A stretch of 64,000 nucleotides of DNA, taken from Fimbriiglobus ruber. GTDB lineage: Bacteria > Planctomycetota > Planctomycetia > Gemmatales > Gemmataceae. Positions 8,943-16,774 of this stretch are shown here, in pieces. Below the pieces are notes generated by a model. That model made no database searches. It was not told the origin of the DNA and saw only the letters and a program-made list of their open reading frames with translations. The position numbers and the translations under genes are program-made. The stretch is from the NCBI RefSeq assembly GCF_002197845.1, contig NZ_NIDE01000020.1, positions 419,460 through 483,459 on the forward strand, in the 5' to 3' direction. Numbering within the stretch: the first letter of the stretch is position 1; each line of letters starts with the position of its first letter.

Positions 8943-9650
8943 CTACACTGCCGCCAGCCACGCCGCGGCGGCAACGGCTGCCGTTTCGACGCGGAGAACC
9001 CGCTTCCCCAAACTCACCGCCCGCCACTCTGCTGCTACTGCAGCGGTGACCTCGTCAGCCGTCATCCCACCCTCTGGCCCGATGGCGATCGCCACTCCTT
9101 GATGCACTTCCGCTGTAGATATCGTGTTGATGGCTGGTGCGGCAGCCGTGTGCAAGACGAGTTTGAGCGCAGGCAGGTCCGGCTGAACGAAGAAGTCGTC
9201 CCATTTTCGCGGCGGGTCGACCGACATCAGGACGTTTCGGCCGCACTGCTTACTCGCCTCGATCACCGCCCGCTCCATCTTCTCAACTTTGTCCTCCTTC
9301 GGGCGGACGACGGACCGCTCGGTCACCAGCGGAACGAATCGCGTCGCGCCGAGTTCGGTCAACTTCTCGATGAGGAAGTCGGCCCGATCACCCTTCGGCA
9401 ACGCGACGCCCACGATCAGCGGGAACCCGAGTTCACGGTCGGCAGCCAACGGTTTGGAAACGATCAGAAGGGCCGACTTCTTCCCGACAGATACGACTTC
9501 CGCGGGGTAGTCGTGACCATCGCCGTTGAACAACGTCAGGCGGTCGCCCGGGCCGAAGCGCCGGACGGTGGTGAGGTGGTGGGCTTCGGGGCCGTCGAAC
9601 ACGAACTCGCCCGGGGCCAGCTTGGATGAGGTATAGAAGCGATCAGACAT
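8943..9650 (-). CDS. rsmE: 16S rRNA (uracil-1498-N3)-methyltransferase RsmE
   Basis: 235 aa from ATG 9650 (an upstream GTG is less likely). N-terminal PUA-like part: RFYTSSKL, then HHLTTVRRFGPGD. SPOUT methyltransferase part: VALPKGDRADFLIEKLTELG and the knot motif AIGPEGGMTADEV, ending LGKRVLRVETAAVAAAAWL. These are the diagnostic RsmE motifs, and the length is normal. It methylates N3 of U1498 in the assembled 30S subunit. It follows ruvB by 60 bp on the same strand and precedes the DUF3419 operon. Confidence 0.93.
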   Translation of the reverse strand: MSDRFYTSSKLAPGEFVFDGPEAHHLTTVRRFGPGDRLTLFNGDGHDYPAEVVSVGKKSALLIVSKPLAADRELGFPLIVGVALPKGDRADFLIEKLTELGATRFVPLVTERSVVRPKEDKVEKMERAVIEASKQCGRNVLMSVDPPRKWDDFFVQPDLPALKLVLHTAAAPAINTISTAEVHQGVAIAIGPEGGMTADEVTAAVAAEWRAVSLGKRVLRVETAAVAAAAWLAAV

Positions 9651-9710
9651 GAGCCGTCCGCGAAGGGGGTCGTTTGGCGACGTGGGTAATTTCACGCTCC
9701 AAGATTCGCG

Positions 9711-10751
9711 TCAGTCGAACAGGGACGGCCCCTTCTCATCGGGCCTGGGCTTGGGAAACGGCTTCTGCAATAGAGCGAACGCCTTGGGCGTCGCCATCCG
9801 GCCGCGGGGCGACCTGACCAAAAACTGTTCGCGGAGCAGGTACGGCTCGATCTCGTCGGTCAGCGTGTCGGTCGAAATGTTCATCGTCGCCCCGATCGCT
9901 TCAACGCCGGTCGGCCCGCCGGAGAAGACGTCGATCAATACCTCCAGATACCGGCGGTCGTTCTTATCCAGTCCGTCGGCGTCGACCTCTTTTACGTCCA
10001 GCGCTTCGTGGGCGAGGGGTTCGGAGATCGTCCCGTCGCTCCGGGCGGCGGAATAGATCCGTGCCCAGTGGAGTAGAGAGTTCGCCACTCGCGGCGTCCC
10101 CCGGCTGCGGCGGGCGATTTCGTTGCAGGCTCCGTCCGAAACAGGCGTATTCAGTTTCTTTGCATTTATGCCGACGATCTGGGCGAGTTCGCCGATAGTG
10201 TAATAGTCGAGGTGCTCGCGCATTTTGAAGCGGTCGCGCATCGGCCCGGAGAGCATGCCGCCGCGCGTCGTTGCCCCGATGAGTGTGAAGCGCTTGAGGG
10301 TCATACTAATGGTCCGCGCATTCACCCCTTCGCCGAGGACGATGTCGATGCGGAAATCTTCCATCGCGGGGTAAATGAACTCTTCCACCACGCGGGGCAT
10401 GCGGTGGATTTCGTCGATGAACAGGATGCTCCCCTCTTCCAGGTTGGTGAGGAACGGGAGCATGTCGGCCGGCTTGGAGAGCGCGGGGCCGCTGGTCATC
10501 TGAATGGTGGTGCTGAGTTCGTTCGGCAGGACGGTAGCGAACGTCGTCTTGCCCAAGCCCGGTGGACCGTCGAAAAGGATGTGCCCCAGCGGTTCCTTGA
10601 GCTTCCGCGACGCGTCGACCGCGATTTGCAACCGCTCGGCCACCTTTTTCTGCCCGATGACTTCGCGCAACAGCTTCGGCCGCAGCGCCGCGTCGCGCTT
10701 GCGGTCGTCGTCGGACGGGCCACCGGGGCCGATGATCTTTTCGCGTGCCAT
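9711..10751 (-). CDS. ruvB: Holliday junction branch migration DNA helicase RuvB
   Basis: 346 aa. AAA+ motor of the RuvAB complex. Seen: VIGQKKVAERLQIAV, Walker A DGPPGLGKTTFA, Walker B FIDEIHRM, sensor IGATTRGGMLSGPMRDRF, and a C-terminal winged helix ending YLLREQFLVRSPRGRMATPKAF. It is full length with all ATPase motifs intact. It lies downstream of ruvA and ruvC in the order C-A-B and presumably belongs to one repair operon with rsmE. Confidence 0.96.
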   Translation of the reverse strand: MAREKIIGPGGPSDDDRKRDAALRPKLLREVIGQKKVAERLQIAVDASRKLKEPLGHILFDGPPGLGKTTFATVLPNELSTTIQMTSGPALSKPADMLPFLTNLEEGSILFIDEIHRMPRVVEEFIYPAMEDFRIDIVLGEGVNARTISMTLKRFTLIGATTRGGMLSGPMRDRFKMREHLDYYTIGELAQIVGINAKKLNTPVSDGACNEIARRSRGTPRVANSLLHWARIYSAARSDGTISEPLAHEALDVKEVDADGLDKNDRRYLEVLIDVFSGGPTGVEAIGATMNISTDTLTDEIEPYLLREQFLVRSPRGRMATPKAFALLQKPFPKPRPDEKGPSLFD

Positions 10752-10804
10752 ATGTCCAACTCACGTCAGCTATGTGAGGAGTATGCCTGTTCTTCGCACG
10801 GCGG

Positions 10805-11464
10805 CTATCCCCTGCTGTAAACCAGCGTAATCGCTTCCTCGACCGACTTGAACGCCTTGCCGGAGGTCAACAACTGGTCGAGTTTCGTGCGGGCTTCGAG
10901 CGGCGGGTGCCCGAGTGACATGAGGACTTGGTAAATGTCCTCGATCAACTGTCCGTCTGCCGTACTCGCGGCCGTGCCGCCTTTCGGCGAACCGCTCGCG
11001 CCGTCGGCCCCACCCTCCACGACCTGGCCGCCCATCACGGCGAACTTTGTCACCTTCCGCTTGAGCGTGGTGACGATCTGTTCGGCCGTCGCCGCCCCGA
11101 TGCCGGGGAGCGTGGTCAGCCATTTCGAGTCCTGGCGGCTGATCGCGTCCGCGATCTCCTTCACCGGGCGGGAGAGCGCCTTGAGTGCCTTCTTCACGCC
11201 GATCTTTTCGACCGTGCAAAACAGGTCGAAAAACTCTAGCTCGGCTTCTGTGTTGAACCCCACCCGACGGGGTATGAACCGGCTCGACGATTGATTGCCT
11301 TCGAGGTACTCGGTCGTGTGAAACGTGACTTCCTGCCCGGTCTTCAACTGCAACTGCCGGCGCACCATCTCCGGCACCATCACCTGATACTCGAACGGCC
11401 CCACCTGGAGCCGGACCTCGTCGTCCAGCACACGATTCAAAACGCCGGTCATCTTGGTAATCAT
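10805..11464 (-). CDS. ruvA: Holliday junction DNA helicase subunit RuvA
   Basis: 219 aa from ATG 11464 (MITKMTGVLNRV). The longer frame upstream runs into a repeat and is not used. OB-fold N-terminus (GVLNRVLDDEVRLQVGPFEYQVMVP), then helix-hairpin-helix region (LPGIGAATAEQIVTTLKRK), a Gly/Ser-rich linker, and a C-terminal RuvB-binding domain (MSLGHPPLEARTKLDQLL). It binds four-way junctions and loads RuvB. The 5' leader contains one arm of the ladder repeat that also overlaps the ruvC end. Confidence 0.93.
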   Translation of the reverse strand: MITKMTGVLNRVLDDEVRLQVGPFEYQVMVPEMVRRQLQLKTGQEVTFHTTEYLEGNQSSSRFIPRRVGFNTEAELEFFDLFCTVEKIGVKKALKALSRPVKEIADAISRQDSKWLTTLPGIGAATAEQIVTTLKRKVTKFAVMGGQVVEGGADGASGSPKGGTAASTADGQLIEDIYQVLMSLGHPPLEARTKLDQLLTSGKAFKSVEEAITLVYSRG

Positions 11465-11478
11465 GATCCAAACCAGTA

Positions 11479-11568
11479 GCCACAAATGAATACAGATTGA
11501 CACGGATCAGAATCGTCAGGATTTATTCTTCTTCCGATCCGTCTTCATCCGTGTTGATCTGTGGCGAA
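11479..11568. repeat. Ladder-type inverted repeat overlapping the 3' end of ruvC
   Basis: The arms GCCACAAATGAATACAGATT... (from 11479) and the complement of ...GTTGATCTGTGGC (to about 11567) pair over about 34 positions with some mismatches. Each arm is built of 10-11-base units around CACGGAT/CAGAT. The right arm is coding: it specifies the last residues of RuvC (PQINTDEDGSEEE) and its stop codon. The same style of element occurs at 12273, 42048 and 60154. Confidence 0.75.
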
Positions 11569-12128
11569 TTTTCTTCGTCCCCGAACAGGGCCGAGCGGTT
11601 GACGCCGGTGAACGTCACCGACCGGGAGCCGGTCGTGATCGTCTTGGCGGTCGTGTAGTAGTGACACAGGGCGATCGCGAGGGCGTCGGAGACGTCGTGC
11701 GGTTCGGGCGCGCGGGCGAGGCCGAGTTCGCGGGTGATCGCGGCCTGGATCTGTTCCTTGCCCGCCCGCCCGTGGCCGGTGATCGTTTTCTTGACCCGGG
11801 TGGACGGGTAACTCAGCACGTCGATCCCCTTCTGGGCCCCGGCCAGGAAGAAGCAACCCCGGGCGTGGGCCATCAGGATGGCGGTCCGCGGGTGGTCGTA
11901 GTGGGCGTACAGTTGCTCGACGACCATGATCGTCGGCTTCCACTGGTCGAGAACTTCCACCAGCCCATCGTAAAGGACTTTGACCCGCCGGGCCATGTCC
12001 GCAGGATCGCGGCCGGCCGCCGACCGGATTACGCCGGCCTCGCAGACGCGCGGGCCGGCGTCGGTCACGTCGAGAATGCCGTACCCTGTTGTCTGGAGGC
12101 CGGGGTCGAGGCCGATGATGCGAGCCAT
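11523..12128 (-). CDS. ruvC: Crossover junction endodeoxyribonuclease RuvC
   Basis: 201 aa from ATG 12128 (MARIIGLDPG). The Holliday junction resolvase active site is visible: D8 in GLDPG, E71 in MVVEQLY, and H144/D148 in PHDVSDALAIAL. The core would end around residue 170. The last 16 or so residues (from ENSPQINTDEDG) are acidic, unlike RuvC tails, and are encoded by an intergenic ladder repeat that has supplied the stop codon. It heads the ruvC-ruvA-ruvB set on the minus strand. Confidence 0.93.
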   Translation of the reverse strand: MARIIGLDPGLQTTGYGILDVTDAGPRVCEAGVIRSAAGRDPADMARRVKVLYDGLVEVLDQWKPTIMVVEQLYAHYDHPRTAILMAHARGCFFLAGAQKGIDVLSYPSTRVKKTITGHGRAGKEQIQAAITRELGLARAPEPHDVSDALAIALCHYYTTAKTITTGSRSVTFTGVNRSALFGDEENSPQINTDEDGSEEE

Positions 12129-12272
12129 GAGGACGGTCCAAGGAGTAGCACGGCGAACGCACCCCACCGAGGCGCACAACGAGCCCATCGGCATTTCCGC
12201 CGGCCGTCGTTTGCCGTTTGTGCCATAGAGGTGAACTTTTTTCTACCCCACCTGCCGTACCATCCCGATTTT

Positions 12273-12376
12273 CGCCGCAGATGTACGCGGATAAACGCGG
12301 ATCAGAAAAGAGATCAAAACAATCTGATCTGCTTATCTCTTTTCTCATCCGCGTTTATCCGCGTGTATCTGCGGCG
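12273..12376. repeat. Ladder-type inverted repeat (42-bp arms, 20-bp loop)
   Basis: Arms 12273-12314 and 12335-12376 are reverse complements at about 39 of 42 positions. Each arm repeats CGCGGAT-type units (GTACGCGGATAAACGCGGAT). The transcript would form one long hairpin. It lies 6 bp downstream of the sigma factor stop codon and upstream of ruvC, so it may end or protect the sigma factor mRNA. Its unit structure matches the element at 11479. Confidence 0.88.
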
Positions 12377-12382
12377 AGATAA

Positions 12383-12991
12383 TCATGATTCTTCGCCGGG
12401 GCCGAGCAATTCCTGAAGTTTCTGGACGAGTCGGGTGAGGAGGACGCGGGTGGCTACGTCCGACTTCTTGAGCCGGGCCGCCACATCTTTGGTTGGCAGC
12501 CCGTCCACATACCGCAAACGAAGGGCTTCTCGGTGTTCCGCGGGGAACGTCGCCAGAACGTCGAGGAGCCGCTGTTGACGCTCGTTGCGGACGACCGCCT
12601 GGGTGGGCGTCGTCATGCTCGCAGCCAGTAGGGCGACGAGGTCCTGGCTGCCTTCCCCGACCGGCACGTTGCCCGGCACCTCCCGCTCCGCCGCCCGCTT
12701 GCCGGCCGCGAAATGTCGGTGGTCGTCGACGATACATTGCTCGGCCAGGTGGCAGAGCCAGCCGAACGGGTCGCGTCCTGTCAGGTCGGTCTGTGGCAGT
12801 TCACGGATCGCCTTGACGGCCAATTCTTGGAGTACGTCGGCCGGTTCGAGTTTGCCGCGGAGGGTTGACCCGAGGCGGTTGGTGACGAACGCGAACAGCG
12901 CCGGTTTTCGGCGTTCGAGGAAGGAGGCCAGAGCAACCGCGTCGTGACGGCGGACGCGGTCGATTAACGGGTCATGCTCTTCGTCGGTCAC
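12383..12991 (-). CDS. ECF-type RNA polymerase sigma factor
   Basis: 202 aa from GTG 12991, chosen because GGGAG lies 7 bases upstream. Region 2 reads LRGKLEPADVLQELAVKAIRELP with the FGWLCHLAEQCIVDDHRHF helix. Region 4 reads FPAEHREALRLRYVDGLPTKDVAARLKKS, followed by a recognition helix and a leucine-rich end. This belongs to the planctomycete ECF groups that sit beside Ser/Thr kinases and lack a classical anti-sigma gene. It is divergent from such a kinase, about 100 bp away, so the kinase may control it or be its target. Confidence 0.88.
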   Translation of the reverse strand: MTDEEHDPLIDRVRRHDAVALASFLERRKPALFAFVTNRLGSTLRGKLEPADVLQELAVKAIRELPQTDLTGRDPFGWLCHLAEQCIVDDHRHFAAGKRAAEREVPGNVPVGEGSQDLVALLAASMTTPTQAVVRNERQQRLLDVLATFPAEHREALRLRYVDGLPTKDVAARLKKSDVATRVLLTRLVQKLQELLGPGEES

Positions 12992-13093
12992 GATTGTTCT
13001 CCCGATGGGCCGCACCTCTTCGCCGGCCCGCGACCGGCCGTATTATATCCCAACGAGGGTTCCCCATCCCGTGCTTTCCGAGGTGGTACCACG

Positions 13094-15382
13094 ATGTCAA
13101 TCAATCCCGCACCCGCCCGGACCGAAACTGCGTCCCAGGTGTGGGAGGTCGTCGGCAGCCAGCTCGACGCGTTCGCGAATGCGTGGCAGGAGGGCACGCC
13201 GCCCGACGTGGCGCGATTCCTGCCTGCCGAACCGCCCGCGGTCCGCCGGCTCGTTCTAGTCGAGCTGATCAAGCTCGATCTCGACCAGCGGCTCCAACGG
13301 GGCGAACCCCGGCCGCTCGAAGAGTACCTGCGCGAATTTCCCGAGTTGGTGACCGACGGCATTCCCAGCGACCTTTTGTACGAGGACTTTCACCTTCGCC
13401 GACAGGCTAACCTGCCCGTCGACCCGGCCGACTATTACCGGCGGTTCCCGGACCGGGCGGCCGAACTCGCCCGCTTGCTGGGCGAGTCCGTCAGTACCCG
13501 GTCGACGGCGGTCACCGCCGCTCGCGTGCCGGTCGACCTGACGCCCGGTGACCAGCTGGACGACTTCGACTTGCTGGCCGTACTCGGCCAGGGCCAGTTT
13601 GCGAAAGTGTTTCTGGCCCGTCAGCGGGCGATGCAGCGCCTCGTCGCCCTCAAAGTTTCTTGCAGCCGCGGAGTGGAAGCCCAAACGCTGGCCCAACTCG
13701 ACCACCCGCACATCGTCCGTGTTTATGACCAGCGGCAGGTGCCCGACCGCGGCGTACATCTCGTTTACATGACGTATTTGCCCGGCGGCACGCTGCAGGC
13801 GCTGATCGACCGGGTCCGGCATTTATCGCCCGACCGGCGGTCTGGGCAATCTCTCTTGGGCGCGGTGGACGCGGCGCTCGACGGTCGGGGCGAAGTTCCG
13901 CCCCACGCGTCGTCCGTCCGTCGCGAATGGACCGCTCGTAGCTGGCCCGCGACTGTGTGCGCGCTCGGGGTCAAGCTGGCGTCGGCCCTGGACTATGCCC
14001 ACCGCCACGGTGTTCTGCACCGGGACATCAAGCCGGCGAACGTGCTACTCACCGCCGAGGGGGAACCGCTGCTCGCGGACTTCAACGTGGGCTGTTGCTC
14101 GAAGGTGGAGGGGGCCGGACCGGCCGCGTTCTTCGGCGGCAGCCTGGCGTACATGGCCCCCGAACACCTGGAAGCGTTCAACCCGGACCACCCCCGCTCG
14201 CCCGACAGCCTGGACGGTCGGGCCGACGTTTACGGGTTGGCGGTGACGCTCTGGGAATTACTAACCGGGGCTCGACCCTTCGGTCCGGAATCACTTCAGG
14301 GCGGGTGGCCCAAGACGTTGGAGGCGATGACGGCCCGGCGGCGCGCCGGCTTGCCGTCCGAGTTGGTAGGAGAAGATAAGGCTCCAGGCTGGAGGGGACT
14401 TTTGCTTCGACTCCGGCGCCGGAACGCGAAGAACCCCGCCCAAGATCATGACGGAGATGTCCCGGGCTTGCGGGCGGTCCTGATCCGGTGCCTCGACCCG
14501 GACCCCGACCGTCGGCCAGCCGACGCCGGGGAGATGTCTCGCGAACTGGCGCTCTGCCTCCGTCCGGCGACGCGGGCGTTGGTCCGCCCCGCTCGCGGAG
14601 GGTGGATAGAATGCGTTCGACGATACCCGGTCGTTACCCTTTTCGCGATCGGGCTCGTCCCCAATGGCCTGGCTTCGTTGTTTAATATATATTATAATGA
14701 CAAAGAGATTATTACGCCTTGGGGAAGACAGGCAGTTGATGTTTTTAATATAATAATTGCCATAATTAATAGCATTTTCTTTCCTCTAGGCTTGACGTTT
14801 TTTTGGTTTGCCCTGGCGCCGGTTGCACGCGGAGTACGCCGAATGCGTGTGGGCCACACCCTGCCCGGGGCCGACCTTGCCGCACTCCGCAAGAGATGCC
14901 TTCGCCTCGGACGGATCGGGGCGGGCGTGTGTGCGGGTTGCTGGGCGGTCGCCGGAATCGTCTGGCCTGTTGTCTTGAGGGCCGTCGTCGGCCCGCCGCC
15001 GCAGGGGATCGAAACGTACGTCCACTTACTGATTTCACTCACGATCTGTGGACTCGTAGCCGCCTCTTACCCGTATTTTCTCGTGACGTTTTTGGCGGCA
15101 CATGTGTTTTATCCGGGGCTTCTCGGGCCCGACGGCCCGACCGCGGCGGACGGAACTGCCATCCGCCGCGTTGAAGGGGAACTCGGCGTATTCCGGGCGA
15201 TGGCGGCGGCCGTGCCCCTCGTGGCCATGGTCGTACTCGCCGTTCGGCAGACGTCAGACCAGTACGCGGTTGCTATTCTCGGGGCGGCGGGGTTGGTCGG
15301 CGTCGGGTTAGCCTACCTGCTTGAGGGACGGATCCGACGCGACCTCGCCGCCCTGGCCGAGATTCCGACGCGAGACGAATGA
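13094..15382 (+). CDS. Membrane-bound Ser/Thr protein kinase
   Basis: 762 aa from ATG 13094, with a GAGGTGG ribosome site 8 bases upstream. A helical N-terminus (about 1-145) precedes a Hanks-type kinase domain: LGQGQFAKVFLA (about 164-175), VALKVS lysine K187, HRDIKPANVLL (D311), DFNVG where DFG is expected (329-333), MAPEHL, and GLAVTLWELLTG. After a juxtamembrane part, about six membrane helices run from residue 520 to 750 (for example GLVPNGLASLFNIYY, NIIIAIINSIFFPLGLTFFWF). The catalytic Lys and both Asp are present, so it is probably active despite DFN. It is divergent from an ECF sigma gene. Bases 14681-14811 are strikingly AT-rich. Confidence 0.9.
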   Translation: MSINPAPARTETASQVWEVVGSQLDAFANAWQEGTPPDVARFLPAEPPAVRRLVLVELIKLDLDQRLQRGEPRPLEEYLREFPELVTDGIPSDLLYEDFHLRRQANLPVDPADYYRRFPDRAAELARLLGESVSTRSTAVTAARVPVDLTPGDQLDDFDLLAVLGQGQFAKVFLARQRAMQRLVALKVSCSRGVEAQTLAQLDHPHIVRVYDQRQVPDRGVHLVYMTYLPGGTLQALIDRVRHLSPDRRSGQSLLGAVDAALDGRGEVPPHASSVRREWTARSWPATVCALGVKLASALDYAHRHGVLHRDIKPANVLLTAEGEPLLADFNVGCCSKVEGAGPAAFFGGSLAYMAPEHLEAFNPDHPRSPDSLDGRADVYGLAVTLWELLTGARPFGPESLQGGWPKTLEAMTARRRAGLPSELVGEDKAPGWRGLLLRLRRRNAKNPAQDHDGDVPGLRAVLIRCLDPDPDRRPADAGEMSRELALCLRPATRALVRPARGGWIECVRRYPVVTLFAIGLVPNGLASLFNIYYNDKEIITPWGRQAVDVFNIIIAIINSIFFPLGLTFFWFALAPVARGVRRMRVGHTLPGADLAALRKRCLRLGRIGAGVCAGCWAVAGIVWPVVLRAVVGPPPQGIETYVHLLISLTICGLVAASYPYFLVTFLAAHVFYPGLLGPDGPTAADGTAIRRVEGELGVFRAMAAAVPLVAMVVLAVRQTSDQYAVAILGAAGLVGVGLAYLLEGRIRRDLAALAEIPTRDE

Positions 15383-15528
15383 GCTTCGCCGCGGCTGGAG
15401 ATTTTTACCCGGGAAATGGTGGTAACACGACGAGTCGGCTTTCGCTTAAAACAGAGATACGCCTTGATACAGTACCCTACGCGTCCTCGGCGGTACGCCA
15501 CCGAGTGACGGATTTACGGGAAGTCGTC

Positions 15529-16152
15529 ATGCCCTACCGAGTCTGGGCGGCGGTCATTGTTATGACCCTCGCCTTCGTTCCGGCCGGTTCGTGCGGGGAC
15601 ATCACGCCGGAGGGTAAAAAGCTGGCCGAATCGCTCGACGCGATGGACGTGGAACACCTCTGGATACCCAAGCATCGGGTCGCCTGGAAGACCGGAAAGT
15701 CGCTCGGGCCGGAACTCATGGACGGCAGATCCCATACCCACTGTAGCGCCTTCGTCGCGGCCGTTTGCCTGCGGCACGACGTCTACATTCTGCGGCCGCC
15801 GGAACACACGACGACCCTTCTGGCTAACGCCCAGGCGGACTGGCTGGCGGGCGAGGGCGAGAAAAAAGGCTGGAAGTCGGTGAAAACCGCGACTGCGGCC
15901 CAGCAGCAGGCCAATCAGGGGAAACTGGTCGTGGTGGTGTTCAAGGAAGCGAACCCCGAGAAATCCGGGCACATCGCGATCGTCCGCCCGAGTACAAAAA
16001 GTGATGCCGACATCCGGGAGAGTGGCCCGGAGGTCATTCAGGCCGGGAAGACGAACGCCAACAGCACGAGTGCCCGGGAAGGCTTCAAAAACCACAAAGC
16101 CGCCTGGCCGGACGGGCTGCGGTACTACGTTCACGAACTCAAAGGCGACTGA
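15529..16152 (+). CDS. Exported NlpC/P60- or CHAP-like cysteine peptidase
   Basis: 207 aa from ATG 15529, with a GGGAAG ribosome site. A signal peptide covers about 1-22 (VWAAVIVMTLAFVPAGSCG), with a possible lipobox Cys. A papain-like hydrolase core is suggested by THCSAFVAAVCLRHDV (nucleophile C72) and KSGHIAIVRP (catalytic-type H148), the spacing used by NlpC/P60 and CHAP amidases acting on peptidoglycan peptides. It could act on cell wall or exported peptides. The assignment rests on these two motifs only. Confidence 0.6.
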   Translation: MPYRVWAAVIVMTLAFVPAGSCGDITPEGKKLAESLDAMDVEHLWIPKHRVAWKTGKSLGPELMDGRSHTHCSAFVAAVCLRHDVYILRPPEHTTTLLANAQADWLAGEGEKKGWKSVKTATAAQQQANQGKLVVVVFKEANPEKSGHIAIVRPSTKSDADIRESGPEVIQAGKTNANSTSAREGFKNHKAAWPDGLRYYVHELKGD

Positions 16153-16241
16153 TACGCCGCTACGAGGGGGCTTGTCCTCTGTCCAGCGATCGATGGAAGG
16201 GGTCGTTAGCAGTCGGGTGGCTGGGATTCCAGGGAGGGCGT

Positions 16242-16618
16242 CTTGGGGCTCGGCCCCAAACCCCGCCGGAGGGGTCGAACCCCTCCGGACCTCCCATCTG
16301 CTCCCGATCCGTGAGCCGATCCCAAAGCGGCTCGACCCACGGATCGCTCGCGGGACCGTTTCGAGAACCGACGAAGAGTCACTGTCTTCCCGCCGCGCGC
16401 GAGCCGTCGCTGTCTACACGCCGCAATCAACCCAGGCCTCTCCCAGTCCGTGAGCATTTGCTCGCGAAGAGTCGCTGTCTTCCTGCCGCAATCAGCCCAG
16501 GCCCCTGCGAGCGATCAGAGGCTCGATCCGCTTTGGGATCGAGCCTCTGATCGGGAGCAAGTCGGGAGGTTCGGAGGGGTTCGACCCCTCCGGCGGGGTT
16601 TGGGGCCGAGCCCCAAAA
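16242..16618. repeat. Composite palindromic element with about 115-bp arms and internal direct repeats
   Basis: Arms of roughly 115 bp (16242-16358 and 16503-16618) are imperfect reverse complements. Both share the block GGCCCCAAACCCCGCCGG and a CCCAAAGCGG core. The middle holds direct repeats GAAGAGTC(A/G)CTGTCTTCC (near 16372 and 16458) and a diverged third unit (CGTCGCTGTCTACACGCCGC). It has no transposase and no credible coding frame. It fills nearly all of the space between the peptidase and the WD40 gene. It may be a MITE or a REP-type array. Confidence 0.85.
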
Positions 16619-16774
16619 CGTCACCCCACAAAAACCGTCCACATGACCAGGCACCGGCAGCAGTCCAGGTGAGTCGCCGATACCCGATACCCAGCCCCAT
16701 TTCCCTGCGTTGGTGGTTCCGGGTATACTCATTTCTGCTGCATCGGTTTGCTATTGCGCCGAGAGAGGTTCGCT

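Noticed and set aside
16206-16457. Short minus-strand frame within the composite palindrome
   Set aside because: It is simply translation of repeat DNA; the same peptide pattern arises from the other arm of the element.
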